Assembly: GCF_001468465.1 (NCBI RefSeq)
Contig: NZ_LNSA01000004.1
Coordinates: forward strand, 1 to 64,000
Direction: 5' to 3'
Source: Sphingopyxis sp. H115
GTDB lineage: Bacteria; Pseudomonadota; Alphaproteobacteria; Sphingomonadales; Sphingomonadaceae
Length of the DNA: 64,000 bases
Below the pieces are notes generated by a model. It saw only the letters and a list, made by a program, of their open reading frames with translations. It ran no database searches and had not been told where the DNA came from. The translations under genes and the position numbers were made by a program. Each line of letters starts with the position of its first letter. Within the stretch, counting starts at the first letter, position 1. Positions 43,224 through 52,169 of the stretch are shown one piece after another.

Positions 43224-45224
43224 ATGACGTTGAAGAGCTCTAGCTTTTCGACGGCCGCTGCCGTTGCGCCGTCGGAAAACCAATCGATGCAACCTCGCAA
43301 GCGCGGCCGCAAACCAAAGCCCGTCGTTGAGTTTCCCCAAGCGGTCATATCTGAATGGACGGACGTCCCATGCTTCCACGAAGCCTTTGCCTTGCACCTC
43401 GAACGACACGCCGATTCCATTGGGCACCTGCACAAGGCACTCAGCTATTTCGGCGCGAAGATCGAACGCTCGACGTTCGTCCAATGGGCAGCCGGGAAGA
43501 AAGCTCCGACTTCCGTAAAGAGCATCGCGATCCTAGCGATGATCGAGCGACGATATCGTCTCCCGGCTGGTTACTTCAAAGCCAAGTTGACCAACAATAT
43601 GCGAGCCGCGAGCGGGCACACACGGCTATGCGGCGTCACTCGCTCCGAGCGGCGGAGGCTCGCATGGCATCTGCCCGAAGATTTCGATGACCGGCCTGCG
43701 CGAGAACGGCAGGAAATATTGCAGTGGGTACGATCGGTCATCATCTCCGGCACGACGGATTACCGACGCTATCAGGCAGAGGCAGCAAAGCACCGGTTTG
43801 CAATACGCTTCCCTTCGCTGACACACCGCCGGCGTCTGCGTGATTTCGATCCAGCGAACGAGGGCGAGATTCAATCAGCCGATGAAGCAGACCTGGAACT
43901 AGCCGTGGCCCGCGCAGATGCGCCACCGCCGTTGGAAGCGGAGATGGCGGACCTCGTGAGGTTCAAGACAGCTACGTTGACGGACATTGGGTTCCACAGG
44001 AACGGTGTCTGGAATGAAGCCACGGCCTTTCAGAAAATCGAGCACTTGGGGCTTCTCTTCGGCGCTCTCGCGGCGTCGCCGCGTAGCGTGGTCAAGGGAT
44101 ACGGTGTTCCGACCGAAAGGCTGGCGATGGGACTGCTGGTCTTTCCTGCCATCCTAGATTGGTACGTCCAGTGGCGCGAACGCCGCCGCGGCTTCTACAC
44201 GGTCTGGGAAGCGAACATGTTCCAACTCGCGCTCGCTTTTTGCCGTGTCGAAACCGGCTGGCTACGCCAGTCGCCTGGCTTGGCCTCGCGTCTTCAACCG
44301 ATCGCCGGGTTGGTGTCGAGCGCTGACATCGAAGAGGTACGGTCGGATTGGGATGGGGCGTGTGACAGGCTTTACAGGCATGGCCTTTCCCGCGTGAAGG
44401 AGATCGAGCGCGTTGCTCGCGTACACCGCGACCCGTTCGAGCCTATCATGCCCGTCCTTGAGGCCGACAGCCCGGTGGGCGAGTATCGCAAGATCACCGA
44501 CGAGATCCTCAAGCTGATGCCGAACGCCCTTCGCTATCCTCGCGCCGCAGCGGAAGCCTCCCGATCCTTCCTAATGCTTCGCCTCGGTCTGCACTTGGGC
44601 GTGCGACAGAAGAATCTTCGCCAATTGCTAATCTGCCCCAAAGGGCGACTGCCGACCGCAGAACGCCATCTCGAAATGCGGAAACGCGGCGAACTCAGAT
44701 GGAACGTCAAGGAGCATGGCTGGGAAGTCTTGATCCCAGCGTCGGCCTTCAAGAACGCTAGCTCATCCTTTTTCGGGAACAAGCCCTTTCGTTTGGTGCT
44801 GCCAAACCTCGGCGGTCTCTATGAGCATATCGAGGCTTATATCGACCGGCATCGCCGCGTCCTTCTCGGTCGTGCCAAAGACCCCGGAACATTCTTTGTG
44901 AAGACGGTCAAGACGAAGACCCGCGATGCCTCATATAATCAGACGACCTTCTACGAGGCTTGGCGACAGATCATTCAAAGATATGGCATCCGGAACCCCT
45001 ATACCGAACGCGGCGCGATAGAAGGCCTCTTGCCTCATGGACCGCATAATGTCCGGGACGTGCTGGCTACTCATATCCTCAAGCAGACCGGGTCATATGA
45101 ACAGGCCAGCTATGCGATCCAAGACACGCCCGACACGGTCGCCGCACATTACGGACGTTTTTTGCCACAGGACAAGGCCGCTCTGGCGGCTCAAATTCTG
45201 AACAGAGTCTGGGACGCGGCTTAG
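43224..45224 (+). CDS. Large tyrosine-recombinase-like (integrase) protein
   Basis: This is a 666-residue protein. The C-terminal part (about 430-660) has the layout of a tyrosine recombinase: R461 in LRLGLHLGVRQK, H608 and R611 in HGPHNVRDVLATH, and Y643 in AAHYGRF, close to the C-terminus as in site-specific recombinases. The usual LGH third His is replaced by QD (IQDTPDTVAAHY). The N-terminal 400 residues carry a basic start (RKRGRKPKPV), two helical stretches and no known domain. It is far larger than phage integrases (about 350-450). It probably moves the element but could also be a domesticated recombinase. The codon use is less GC-rich than the core genes. Confidence 0.65.
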   Translation: MTLKSSSFSTAAAVAPSENQSMQPRKRGRKPKPVVEFPQAVISEWTDVPCFHEAFALHLERHADSIGHLHKALSYFGAKIERSTFVQWAAGKKAPTSVKSIAILAMIERRYRLPAGYFKAKLTNNMRAASGHTRLCGVTRSERRRLAWHLPEDFDDRPARERQEILQWVRSVIISGTTDYRRYQAEAAKHRFAIRFPSLTHRRRLRDFDPANEGEIQSADEADLELAVARADAPPPLEAEMADLVRFKTATLTDIGFHRNGVWNEATAFQKIEHLGLLFGALAASPRSVVKGYGVPTERLAMGLLVFPAILDWYVQWRERRRGFYTVWEANMFQLALAFCRVETGWLRQSPGLASRLQPIAGLVSSADIEEVRSDWDGACDRLYRHGLSRVKEIERVARVHRDPFEPIMPVLEADSPVGEYRKITDEILKLMPNALRYPRAAAEASRSFLMLRLGLHLGVRQKNLRQLLICPKGRLPTAERHLEMRKRGELRWNVKEHGWEVLIPASAFKNASSSFFGNKPFRLVLPNLGGLYEHIEAYIDRHRRVLLGRAKDPGTFFVKTVKTKTRDASYNQTTFYEAWRQIIQRYGIRNPYTERGAIEGLLPHGPHNVRDVLATHILKQTGSYEQASYAIQDTPDTVAAHYGRFLPQDKAALAAQILNRVWDAA

Positions 45225-45387
45225 GCGATGGGCGATCCCATTTCGTTCTCTGACTTACTGCCCAATTGTCCGGCCATGACTATTTGATCGGCCATACAAT
45301 TTGCCGCGAGCCCGGACCGGGCGAGCGGCGCGCGATTTTTCGGACCTAAGGCGTAGGGGCGGCGACATGACATCGCCGCCCTCAGCT

Positions 45388-47121
45388 TTACGCGGCTTTA
45401 CGCTGCGGTTTTTCCTCCGCTCCCTGAGGGGCCGCTTCGCTAAGTGCGACCACGGCACCGATCCCGCCGCGCTCGGTGTAGCCGGCGGGCGGGAAGGCCA
45501 TCCACCTCGGCACCCACCCCTCGACCTTAGTGCGACCATTGTTGCCGTCCAGATGATCGCGGACGATCGCCTTCAAGGTCACGCCCTTCTCTTTGGCGTT
45601 CGCCGCTGCAGTGTCGTCTCCGCCGACCTCGGCAACCAGCGCGGTCAGCACCTCCTTGTCGCGAAGACCGGCGAAGAACGCATCGTCGGCGTTCCACCAT
45701 GCGGCCATGTCGATACCGATGTGGAGGCCCACCGCTTCGACCGCCGCGCTCCCGGCGAACAGCGTTTCGCCCATGACGATGGCGATCACGTCCGTCACCG
45801 CACGTTCGGGCAGGTCGAGCAGCCGCTGGAACAGGTCCGCGAGCGGCATCGAATTGCCGCCCGTCACGGTCGGTTCCTCGGTATCGAAGCCGAGCAGCGC
45901 CAGCACCGCGCGCCGCTTTTCGTCGAACACCGCCTCGGCGCGACAAACCTCGACGCTCTCGCGCACATCGTCGTCCTTCGCCGATTGCGGCTCGACCCGC
46001 ACATTCCAGAGCGGCGACCCCGCGATGGCGTGGGCAACCATCAAGCGCAACGCGACCGCCGGATGGCCGGTCATTTCGGCGCGCACGGCGGCATGGCGAT
46101 GAAGATCGACATAGGTCTGCATCCGCGAAGTCAGTTCCGGACGCGACACCTTGGGCCCGGTTTCGATCTTCCTGCCCTTTTCAAGCCGCGCCGCTTCCTT
46201 CGCGGTGACATAGCCCTCGTGGATATCGACCTCGCCGCTATCGCGGACCTCGAAATAGACACGCCCGCCCTTGCGCTTGGCGGCGTGGCGATGCTCCCAT
46301 TCGCGGAAGTAATCACCCTTGGGCAGTACGACGACCTCGCGCCACCCGTCGTCCAGAAAACGCGCCCGCCGTTCCTCGACGGCGGCAAGCTGGGCGGTCC
46401 AGAAAGCATCGCTGTCCGCGAAATAGCGTTCGTCCCCGAACAGGTCGGCAATGATCGCAAGGCCGCTCGCTTCTACATCGAAGAGGGCATGGGCCGCACT
46501 GATTGCGCCGCCGCCAAACAGCCAGTTCTTGAGCTGCTGACCCTGCGGGCAATAGGCGTCCGCGTCATCGAACAGTGTCAGCCATGCGCGCTGCTGCGAT
46601 TTGGAGGCCATCGTCAGGTGCCGGACCGTGCCCGCGCTGATCTTCTCTTTCGCATAAAGCGAACGAATGCGCGGCAACAGATTGCCGAGCGCGAGGATGC
46701 GCTTCACCATCGCCTCGGGCATTCCGAACGTATCGGAAATATCGGCGATGCTCCGCCCCTCGCGGACCAGCCGCGTGTAGGTGACCCATTGGGTGACCTC
46801 GTCGGCATCGCGCCGCGCCACATTCTCGATCAACGAGGCTTCGAGCGCGGCGGCATCGTCGCCATCTTCGAGGATAGCGCAAGGAAGCGGCTCGGCCTCG
46901 GCCCTTTCGCCCGCGACGATGGTCGCCGCTGTGAAGCGACGCGCGCCCGCCACGATCTCGAATGCGCCCTCGGCGCAGTTCGGACGGACGATGAGCGGAA
47001 CGAGGATGCCCCGCGCGCGGACGGTCGGCAGTATATCCGCCACATCCGGCGCCTTCTTGGCGTAGCGCATGTTGGTCTTGCTGATCGACAGCTTGCCAAG
47101 GTCGATAAAGTCGAGTTTCAT
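45388..47121 (-). CDS. ParB/RepB-like partition/nuclease-domain protein
   Basis: This is a 577-residue protein. The N-terminal ParB domain (about 10-95) shows the ParB box I/II patterns RGILVPLIVRPN and IVAGARRFTAA, followed by an HTH-type region (IADISDTFGMPEAMVKRILAL). The large C-terminal part (about 230-577) has no known fold. Such large ParB-type proteins are typical for plasmids and ICEs of sphingomonads and other alphaproteobacteria. The ATG 47121 is preferred (AAAGG, 8 bases upstream) over GTG 47130. It stands with the DUF2958 gene as a mobile-element backbone. Confidence 0.86.
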   Translation of the reverse strand: MKLDFIDLGKLSISKTNMRYAKKAPDVADILPTVRARGILVPLIVRPNCAEGAFEIVAGARRFTAATIVAGERAEAEPLPCAILEDGDDAAALEASLIENVARRDADEVTQWVTYTRLVREGRSIADISDTFGMPEAMVKRILALGNLLPRIRSLYAKEKISAGTVRHLTMASKSQQRAWLTLFDDADAYCPQGQQLKNWLFGGGAISAAHALFDVEASGLAIIADLFGDERYFADSDAFWTAQLAAVEERRARFLDDGWREVVVLPKGDYFREWEHRHAAKRKGGRVYFEVRDSGEVDIHEGYVTAKEAARLEKGRKIETGPKVSRPELTSRMQTYVDLHRHAAVRAEMTGHPAVALRLMVAHAIAGSPLWNVRVEPQSAKDDDVRESVEVCRAEAVFDEKRRAVLALLGFDTEEPTVTGGNSMPLADLFQRLLDLPERAVTDVIAIVMGETLFAGSAAVEAVGLHIGIDMAAWWNADDAFFAGLRDKEVLTALVAEVGGDDTAAANAKEKGVTLKAIVRDHLDGNNGRTKVEGWVPRWMAFPPAGYTERGGIGAVVALSEAAPQGAEEKPQRKAA

Positions 47122-47220
47122 TGTCTTCACCTTTCTTTGTGGAAGGTGCCGGTCCGTCGAGTTTCGCGATTGGGCGGACCGGCTTAGGTTTGGCGGCGAG
47201 ACGCGCCGCCCGCGTCTGCC

Positions 47221-47664
47221 TCAGCCCTCGGACTTCGGAAGTTCTTCGCCACGCGCGGCACGGCGGAAATTCTGTTCGGCAGTGATGATCGATGCCGCAC
47301 GGCGACCAGCGGCGGTCCAACTCGACAGCGGAACCTCGGAGGTAAAACCTAGATCGCGCTCGATGCCGAGACCGAAGGGCAGCCGCACCGACGCGAGTTC
47401 GGACAGGCTGAACGAACCGATTTCGGGGCAACCGAACCCAAGGTCGGCCAACCCGAAAAGCGTATCGCCATCCTCGCCCAATTCGGTCGCGAGCCATGTC
47501 GCAGCACCGACCGGCGAGAAGAATTTGGCAACCGGCACGAAGTCCGGCTCTACCGCACCCGCCATCACGGCAGCACGTCGCGCCTCGTCATTCGCGCGCA
47601 AGGCAGCATGTAAATCAGCGGACAGGAGCTTGCCCCCATCGCGGCGCTCTTTGGTCTTTCCCAT
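47221..47664 (-). CDS. DUF2958 domain protein
   Basis: This is a 147-residue protein of the DUF2958 family, seen mainly on plasmids and integrative elements. LRANDEARRAAVM and PVAKFFSPVGAATWLATEL are the recognisable blocks, with FGLADLGFGCPEIGSFSLSEL and a RDLGFT motif near the C-terminus. The start at 47664 (MGKTKERR) has GGAGG 5-6 bases before it; a Met at 47676 and an upstream one at 47694 are less likely. The function is unknown; it probably belongs to the conjugative or maintenance module. Confidence 0.82.
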   Translation of the reverse strand: MGKTKERRDGGKLLSADLHAALRANDEARRAAVMAGAVEPDFVPVAKFFSPVGAATWLATELGEDGDTLFGLADLGFGCPEIGSFSLSELASVRLPFGLGIERDLGFTSEVPLSSWTAAGRRAASIITAEQNFRRAARGEELPKSEG

Positions 47665-48264
47665 GTCATCCTCCATTTCCCGCCCCCTAACCATCAGGCC
47701 CCCGGCGGAGCGGGGGTGGGCGGCGAGAGCGACCTGCCGGGCGCGGCCAGAAAGGCGGCCCGCACCCGAAGGGCTGGAACGAAGAGGAAGAGCCGCGCAG
47801 CGGCTTGCGGGACGGCGGGACGCGCCCAGAGGGGAGAGCCGGCCAACCCAGCGACAGACGGGAGGCCGATCGACAACGCCGCCGCGCTCCGCGCGGCGCC
47901 AACATGATCGTCAAATCTAACGATCTATCGCCGCACCTGCGGATTTAAACAAAGATCGCGCTCTCGGACCGGCCGCAGGCGGTGCGGCGTGCGTGCGCAG
48001 ATGTGCTTAGCCGCCGCACCGCCAAGATAGCCGGGCCGGGTGCGCAGCGCGGTCAGGACAGACGCGCGATCCCTGTCGGCGCCTGCCGCCGGCAGCGAGC
48101 GCCCATTTTCAACCGCGCACCATATCGGGGGTGTGCGGAGGCGGCCAGCCCCTGCGAAAGATGTACGTGCGGACCAAGGACCAGCGGCTCACGCGCCTTG
48201 CCGAATGGTAGGGTCGGATGTCTGCGAACGCGAAGTCAGGCGGAAGCGTCCAACTGCCTCGGCC
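47665..48264. other. Non-coding region with inverted repeats
   Basis: A gap of 600 bases with no supported gene. Two dyads stand out. The first is GATCGT-N8-ACGATC at 47906-47925. The second is GGCGGTGCGG paired with CCGCACCGCC at 47978-47987 and 48014-48023, 26 bases apart and followed by no T-run. A further GC hairpin (CCCCC/GGGGG) sits at about 47699-47716. The layout suits operator sites or a plasmid control or transfer region, but no function is proven. Confidence 0.5.
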
Positions 48265-51200
48265 CTAGCCCGCGCGACTTCGCTGCTCGTCGGCGAAGCG
48301 CCGTGCCCAGCAGAGACCGTTGACGAGCTCCATCTCCGTAATCGTATGGCAGGGAATTTCGAGCAGCCGCGGGTTCGCATAGATCACTGCGAGACAGCGG
48401 GCGCGGCTGATTGCGACGTTGAGCCGGTTGCGACTGTAAAGAAATTCGATGTTGCGCGGCAGGTCGTCGCCACTCGACGTCGCCATGGAAACCAGCACAA
48501 CGGCCGCCTCCTGGCCTTGGAACTTATCGACCGTGCCCACGCGCGCGCCCTCCGGGAGCACGCGCTTGAGCAGCTCGACCTGCATATTATAAGGGCTGAC
48601 GACGAGAATATCGTCGCGGCAGATCTCATGTTCGACGCCTTTATTGTCACGCCAGCGCTGTCCGAGGAGCGCCCTGTAGGTCCGCTCGACGCGCTCGGCC
48701 TCGGCTGGCGACCGCTGGGTGCAGCCGATCGTATCGACGGGCACGAAGCGCAGGCCCGCCGCCGCAATCGCTTCGGGGTCGGACGAGGGATCGGCGAGGA
48801 TCTGCTGAGCCTTCGTCTCCTCGGTCGAACGGAGACGTCCCTCATAGACGGCGGCCGAGACGAACCCGCAAAGATCGGGATGCATGCGGCGAGTTTCGGA
48901 AAGGAAAATGCCGCGATCCGGTGGGACCGTCGCATGGCCCTTAAGCAGATGCTCGAGCGCCGACACGCCGCTGCCGCGCGGGTGGCTGCCTTGGATCGGC
49001 TGCGATAGCTGCATCTGGTCGCCGATCAGAATGATGTTGCGCGCCGCGACTCCCATCGCCACCGCGTTGGCGAGGCCGACTTGTCCCGCCTCGTCGACGA
49101 ACAGATAGTCGAAGGCCTGGTCGTGCTCGTCGCGCGCGAAGAGCCATGCGGTGCCGGCCACAAGCCGGTAGGACCCAGTCACCGCCTCGTTCTTGAGCGT
49201 GTCCTCAATCCACCCGCCGGTCCCGAGCATCTGATCCTCGCGGCTGCTCTTCTTGATCGCCGTGCAGCGGAATCCCCGCTCGGCACCGAGCGTTTCGATC
49301 TCGCGCAGGAGCTGGTTGATCGCTTTGTGGCCGTTCGAAGCGACGCCGACCCGCATCCCCCGCTCGAGAAGCGCGACGATCGCCCGCGACGCCGTATAGG
49401 TCTTGCCAGCGCCGGGCGGCCCCTGGATCAGCAGGTGACTGCGGTCGAGCGCGAGAAGCGCATCTACCGTCGCTGCGAGCGTATCGGTCCCGTTCCCGAC
49501 GATACTCTGGCCCGCTTTCCGCCCGGAAAGACGCGGCAGTTCGCCGCGCAGGATCGACCCCACGGCAGCATAATGCTCCTCGTGCCCGTCGCGCACTGCC
49601 TCGGCATAGCGATAGACCGCAGCGCGAAGTTCCCTGTCGCCGACGGGGCCCGGCGGAATCAACGACGTTCCGGCCTCGACCGGGCTGCGGCTCGGGCCGA
49701 TCTTGAGCTCGATCGTCCGGGCATCGTCGTCGATGGCGACAACATCGCCCGCGGGTTCGAGCGTGCCGGCGCGTTTAGGCTTATCGCCGATCTTGAGCTT
49801 GAAGTCCTGTGCGGGGAACCGGAAGCTGTGGATCATCGACTTCTTTTCGGGGCGCGGCGCAACGTCGGGATTGGCTTCGAGCCCGGCCATGCACTCGGCA
49901 TCTTCGAGAAGCTGGATATAGGGCAGATCCTGCCGCGAGAAGACCGCCCACCAAGCGGGCTTGCTTTCCCGGCGGTGGAACTCGAGGAGGTCGACGAGAA
50001 GCTGTCGCCATGGCTCTCGGGCATGATCCCCCGCAAGCAGCGCCAGCGACATGGCCGCGACCCGTTCTTCGGCCTCTGCCCGCTCCGCTGCCTGCTTGGC
50101 GTCATCCTCTCCCGGCTCCCATTCCGCCCAAGCGAGGCCTGCGGGACGCATCCCTACAAGCCAGTCGCGGCATTGCAGCGTGGAGCTGCAGTCGATTCGG
50201 TTATAGTCGGCGATGTCCTCGAGGAGCTTCGGCTCGTCGAGACGGCGCCAGCGCTCGTATATAACGATACTGTCGCCCGCGGTTGTCACTTCGCCCTCAC
50301 GCGCTTCGGCGAGATAGAATTTTTCCATATTCTTAATCGAATAAGCGGGCTCCGAAGTGCGTACCGCTTCGCGCACAACGCGATAAAGATCGACGAGCCG
50401 GTGCTGGCGAAGAAAATCATCGACCGCGGCCTCGCGCGTTCCGTGCAGCATCGCGAGACGTTTGAGCGCCGATTCCTCATAGGACGCATAATGATAGATG
50501 TGCGCGCGGGGATAGCGCGCGAGCCGCGCGGTCATAAAATCGACCGCGTCCTGAAAGGCCGCTTTTTCCTGCTCGCGGTCATGTGCCCAGAAGGCATGGA
50601 AGTTCTCTCGGCCGCCGTCGACGGTCACTACCCCGAAAAGATATTCGAGCCCGCCTTCGAACAGTGGATCGCCCTCCATATCAAAGAACATGTCGCCCGC
50701 ATCGGGGCGGGGCAGGCGGGCGAGCCCGCGGCCTGGCTCGACCTCGAGACGCTCAACCTGGCGCTCGCCCGTCGCACGCTGGTGCGCTTGGAGCCGTGCC
50801 TGTTCCCGCAGACGCCAGAGGGTTTCGGGCTGGATGCCCTCGACCCGGGTGCCCTGGGGCATCGCCGCGAGAGCAAGGAGATCGCCGATCCCGGCGCTCG
50901 TCAGCGCTTCGGCCTGACCGCGACCGAGCCCGGCGACAAGGCTGAGGTGATGCGCGGCATCCCACTCGGCATGGCAGGTCTCGGCCCAGTGGCAGTAACT
51001 GCAATGGCCGCACGGCGCGCTCGCCGAGACTGCCGGCGGTGCACCGGCGAAGTCGAGGAAGCGCGCGCGTGCGAATTCGAAATAATGGATGATCGCATCG
51101 ACGCGGACGCTTGCAATGCTGCCGTCGCCGAGGACAACATGCATGCGCTCGGGCATCAGGCCCTGCTCGCGCGCTAGGATATCCGAATAGATGCACATCT

Positions 51201-51639
51201 GGATGAGATGCTTGGGCTTTGCCGATCTCGCGAGCTTGGTGTCGGCGACTTCGTAGGAATGGTCGCCGAGCAGGTCCGATTTGCGGTCGACCTTGAGGAG
51301 GAAATCCGAATAGCCCTGCCAGGGCCCCTCGAGAAAGGCGCCCTGATAGATGACGTCGGCGCCGGATCGCAGCGCGGCGCGGGTCCGTTCGGCCTTAGCC
51401 TCGATGCCGTCTTCGCCATCGATCTCGACGACTGTCCGGCCTTCGGCTTTAAGCCGTTCGAGATAGGCGCGCTCGTGCGCGATCCCCATCTCTTGGAGGA
51501 GCTTCGTCTGCTCGTTGTCGGGCGCGAACACCACTGGCGTGTCGAGGCGACCGAGATCGAGCATGGTCGCGTGCATGCAGCCCATGAAATTGACGAGATC
51601 GCTCGCCGAAAAGAGCGTGCCGCCGCCATGCTTCTGCAT
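48265..51639 (-). CDS. TM0106/RecB-like nuclease fused to an SF1-type helicase
   Basis: This is a 1124-residue protein. The N-terminal RecB/Cas4-type nuclease (about 10-230) has the metal-ligand block YEVADTK. Its Fe-S cysteines are C21 (FMGCMH) and CGHCSYCHWAETC, as in AddB/Cas4. Next (about 300-500) is an RNase-H-like 3'-5' exonuclease region (DMFFDMEGDP, YHYASYEESAL). The C-terminal part is a DNA2/UPF1-type SF1 helicase, Walker A GPPGAGKT (K746) and Walker B FVDEAGQ. The family is poorly known and often occurs in defence-gene neighbourhoods. It follows the DUF6527 gene by 62 bases on the same strand, so it may be the last gene of the Ubl operon. The ATG has a GGGAGAGAG site. Confidence 0.85.
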   Translation of the reverse strand: MQKHGGGTLFSASDLVNFMGCMHATMLDLGRLDTPVVFAPDNEQTKLLQEMGIAHERAYLERLKAEGRTVVEIDGEDGIEAKAERTRAALRSGADVIYQGAFLEGPWQGYSDFLLKVDRKSDLLGDHSYEVADTKLARSAKPKHLIQMCIYSDILAREQGLMPERMHVVLGDGSIASVRVDAIIHYFEFARARFLDFAGAPPAVSASAPCGHCSYCHWAETCHAEWDAAHHLSLVAGLGRGQAEALTSAGIGDLLALAAMPQGTRVEGIQPETLWRLREQARLQAHQRATGERQVERLEVEPGRGLARLPRPDAGDMFFDMEGDPLFEGGLEYLFGVVTVDGGRENFHAFWAHDREQEKAAFQDAVDFMTARLARYPRAHIYHYASYEESALKRLAMLHGTREAAVDDFLRQHRLVDLYRVVREAVRTSEPAYSIKNMEKFYLAEAREGEVTTAGDSIVIYERWRRLDEPKLLEDIADYNRIDCSSTLQCRDWLVGMRPAGLAWAEWEPGEDDAKQAAERAEAEERVAAMSLALLAGDHAREPWRQLLVDLLEFHRRESKPAWWAVFSRQDLPYIQLLEDAECMAGLEANPDVAPRPEKKSMIHSFRFPAQDFKLKIGDKPKRAGTLEPAGDVVAIDDDARTIELKIGPSRSPVEAGTSLIPPGPVGDRELRAAVYRYAEAVRDGHEEHYAAVGSILRGELPRLSGRKAGQSIVGNGTDTLAATVDALLALDRSHLLIQGPPGAGKTYTASRAIVALLERGMRVGVASNGHKAINQLLREIETLGAERGFRCTAIKKSSREDQMLGTGGWIEDTLKNEAVTGSYRLVAGTAWLFARDEHDQAFDYLFVDEAGQVGLANAVAMGVAARNIILIGDQMQLSQPIQGSHPRGSGVSALEHLLKGHATVPPDRGIFLSETRRMHPDLCGFVSAAVYEGRLRSTEETKAQQILADPSSDPEAIAAAGLRFVPVDTIGCTQRSPAEAERVERTYRALLGQRWRDNKGVEHEICRDDILVVSPYNMQVELLKRVLPEGARVGTVDKFQGQEAAVVLVSMATSSGDDLPRNIEFLYSRNRLNVAISRARCLAVIYANPRLLEIPCHTITEMELVNGLCWARRFADEQRSRAG

Positions 51640-51701
51640 TTCTCTCTCCCCCTCTTAGCCGTCATGCTCAGACGAAGCTTGTTTTTGCCGATCTTAGCCG
51701 A

Positions 51702-52169
51702 TCAGGTCCGGCCGAACCATCGCGCGACCCGGTGGCGGATCCCGTCAAAGCAGGAGCGCGGCGGTGCGGCGCGGACAGTCGTCTCCGAAACGGCGCTATC
51801 GGCCTCTTGGGCTGGCTTCATCGCCGGCGCCGCGCGGGACTGTTTGCGCGCGAGGTCGAGCGCCCGACCCGCCGCGATCTGCTTGTCGGTCCACGCCCCT
51901 GCCCAGCGAATCTGGCCTTTGTCGATGATATAATGTGAGCGACAGGGCAGACTCCAATTCCCCACCGATGGCCAGACCGAGATCGTCTCGCCGTCATAGC
52001 GCAGCGACCAGTCGAGCGGCGTCAAGGGCAGCACGACCTCGCCGCCGCAGCCGCACGCGCAGCCATGGATCATCGAGCCATATTCAAGCGAGACATAAAG
52101 GATGCCCGGCTCGATCGTGTCGGGCATCGTTTCGACGAAGCGCGGATCGAGCTGCTTGACCCGGCTCAC
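51702..52169 (-). CDS. DUF6527 family protein of the ubiquitin-like operon
   Basis: This is a 155-residue protein. A compact N-terminal domain (about 1-95) has a metal-binding-type cluster: C37, C39 and C41 (CACGCGG), then C76 and H79 (PCRSHYII) and a tail W in RWAG. These are hallmarks of DUF6527, which is found with multi-ubiquitin and E1-like genes. The C-terminal 60 residues are low-complexity and Arg-rich. The chemical role is unknown; a peptidase or metal-binding adaptor are possibilities. The GTG start overlaps the E1 stop by 4 bases (GTGA). Confidence 0.82.
   Translation of the reverse strand: MSRVKQLDPRFVETMPDTIEPGILYVSLEYGSMIHGCACGCGGEVVLPLTPLDWSLRYDGETISVWPSVGNWSLPCRSHYIIDKGQIRWAGAWTDKQIAAGRALDLARKQSRAAPAMKPAQEADSAVSETTVRAAPPRSCFDGIRHRVARWFGRT

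Noticed and set aside
45301-47187. 628-codon plus-strand open frame over the ParB-like gene
   Set aside because: Antisense shadow; the minus-strand protein has ParB motifs and an RBS.
49081-51177. 698-codon plus-strand open frame over the nuclease-helicase gene
   Set aside because: Antisense shadow of a gene with nuclease and helicase motifs.
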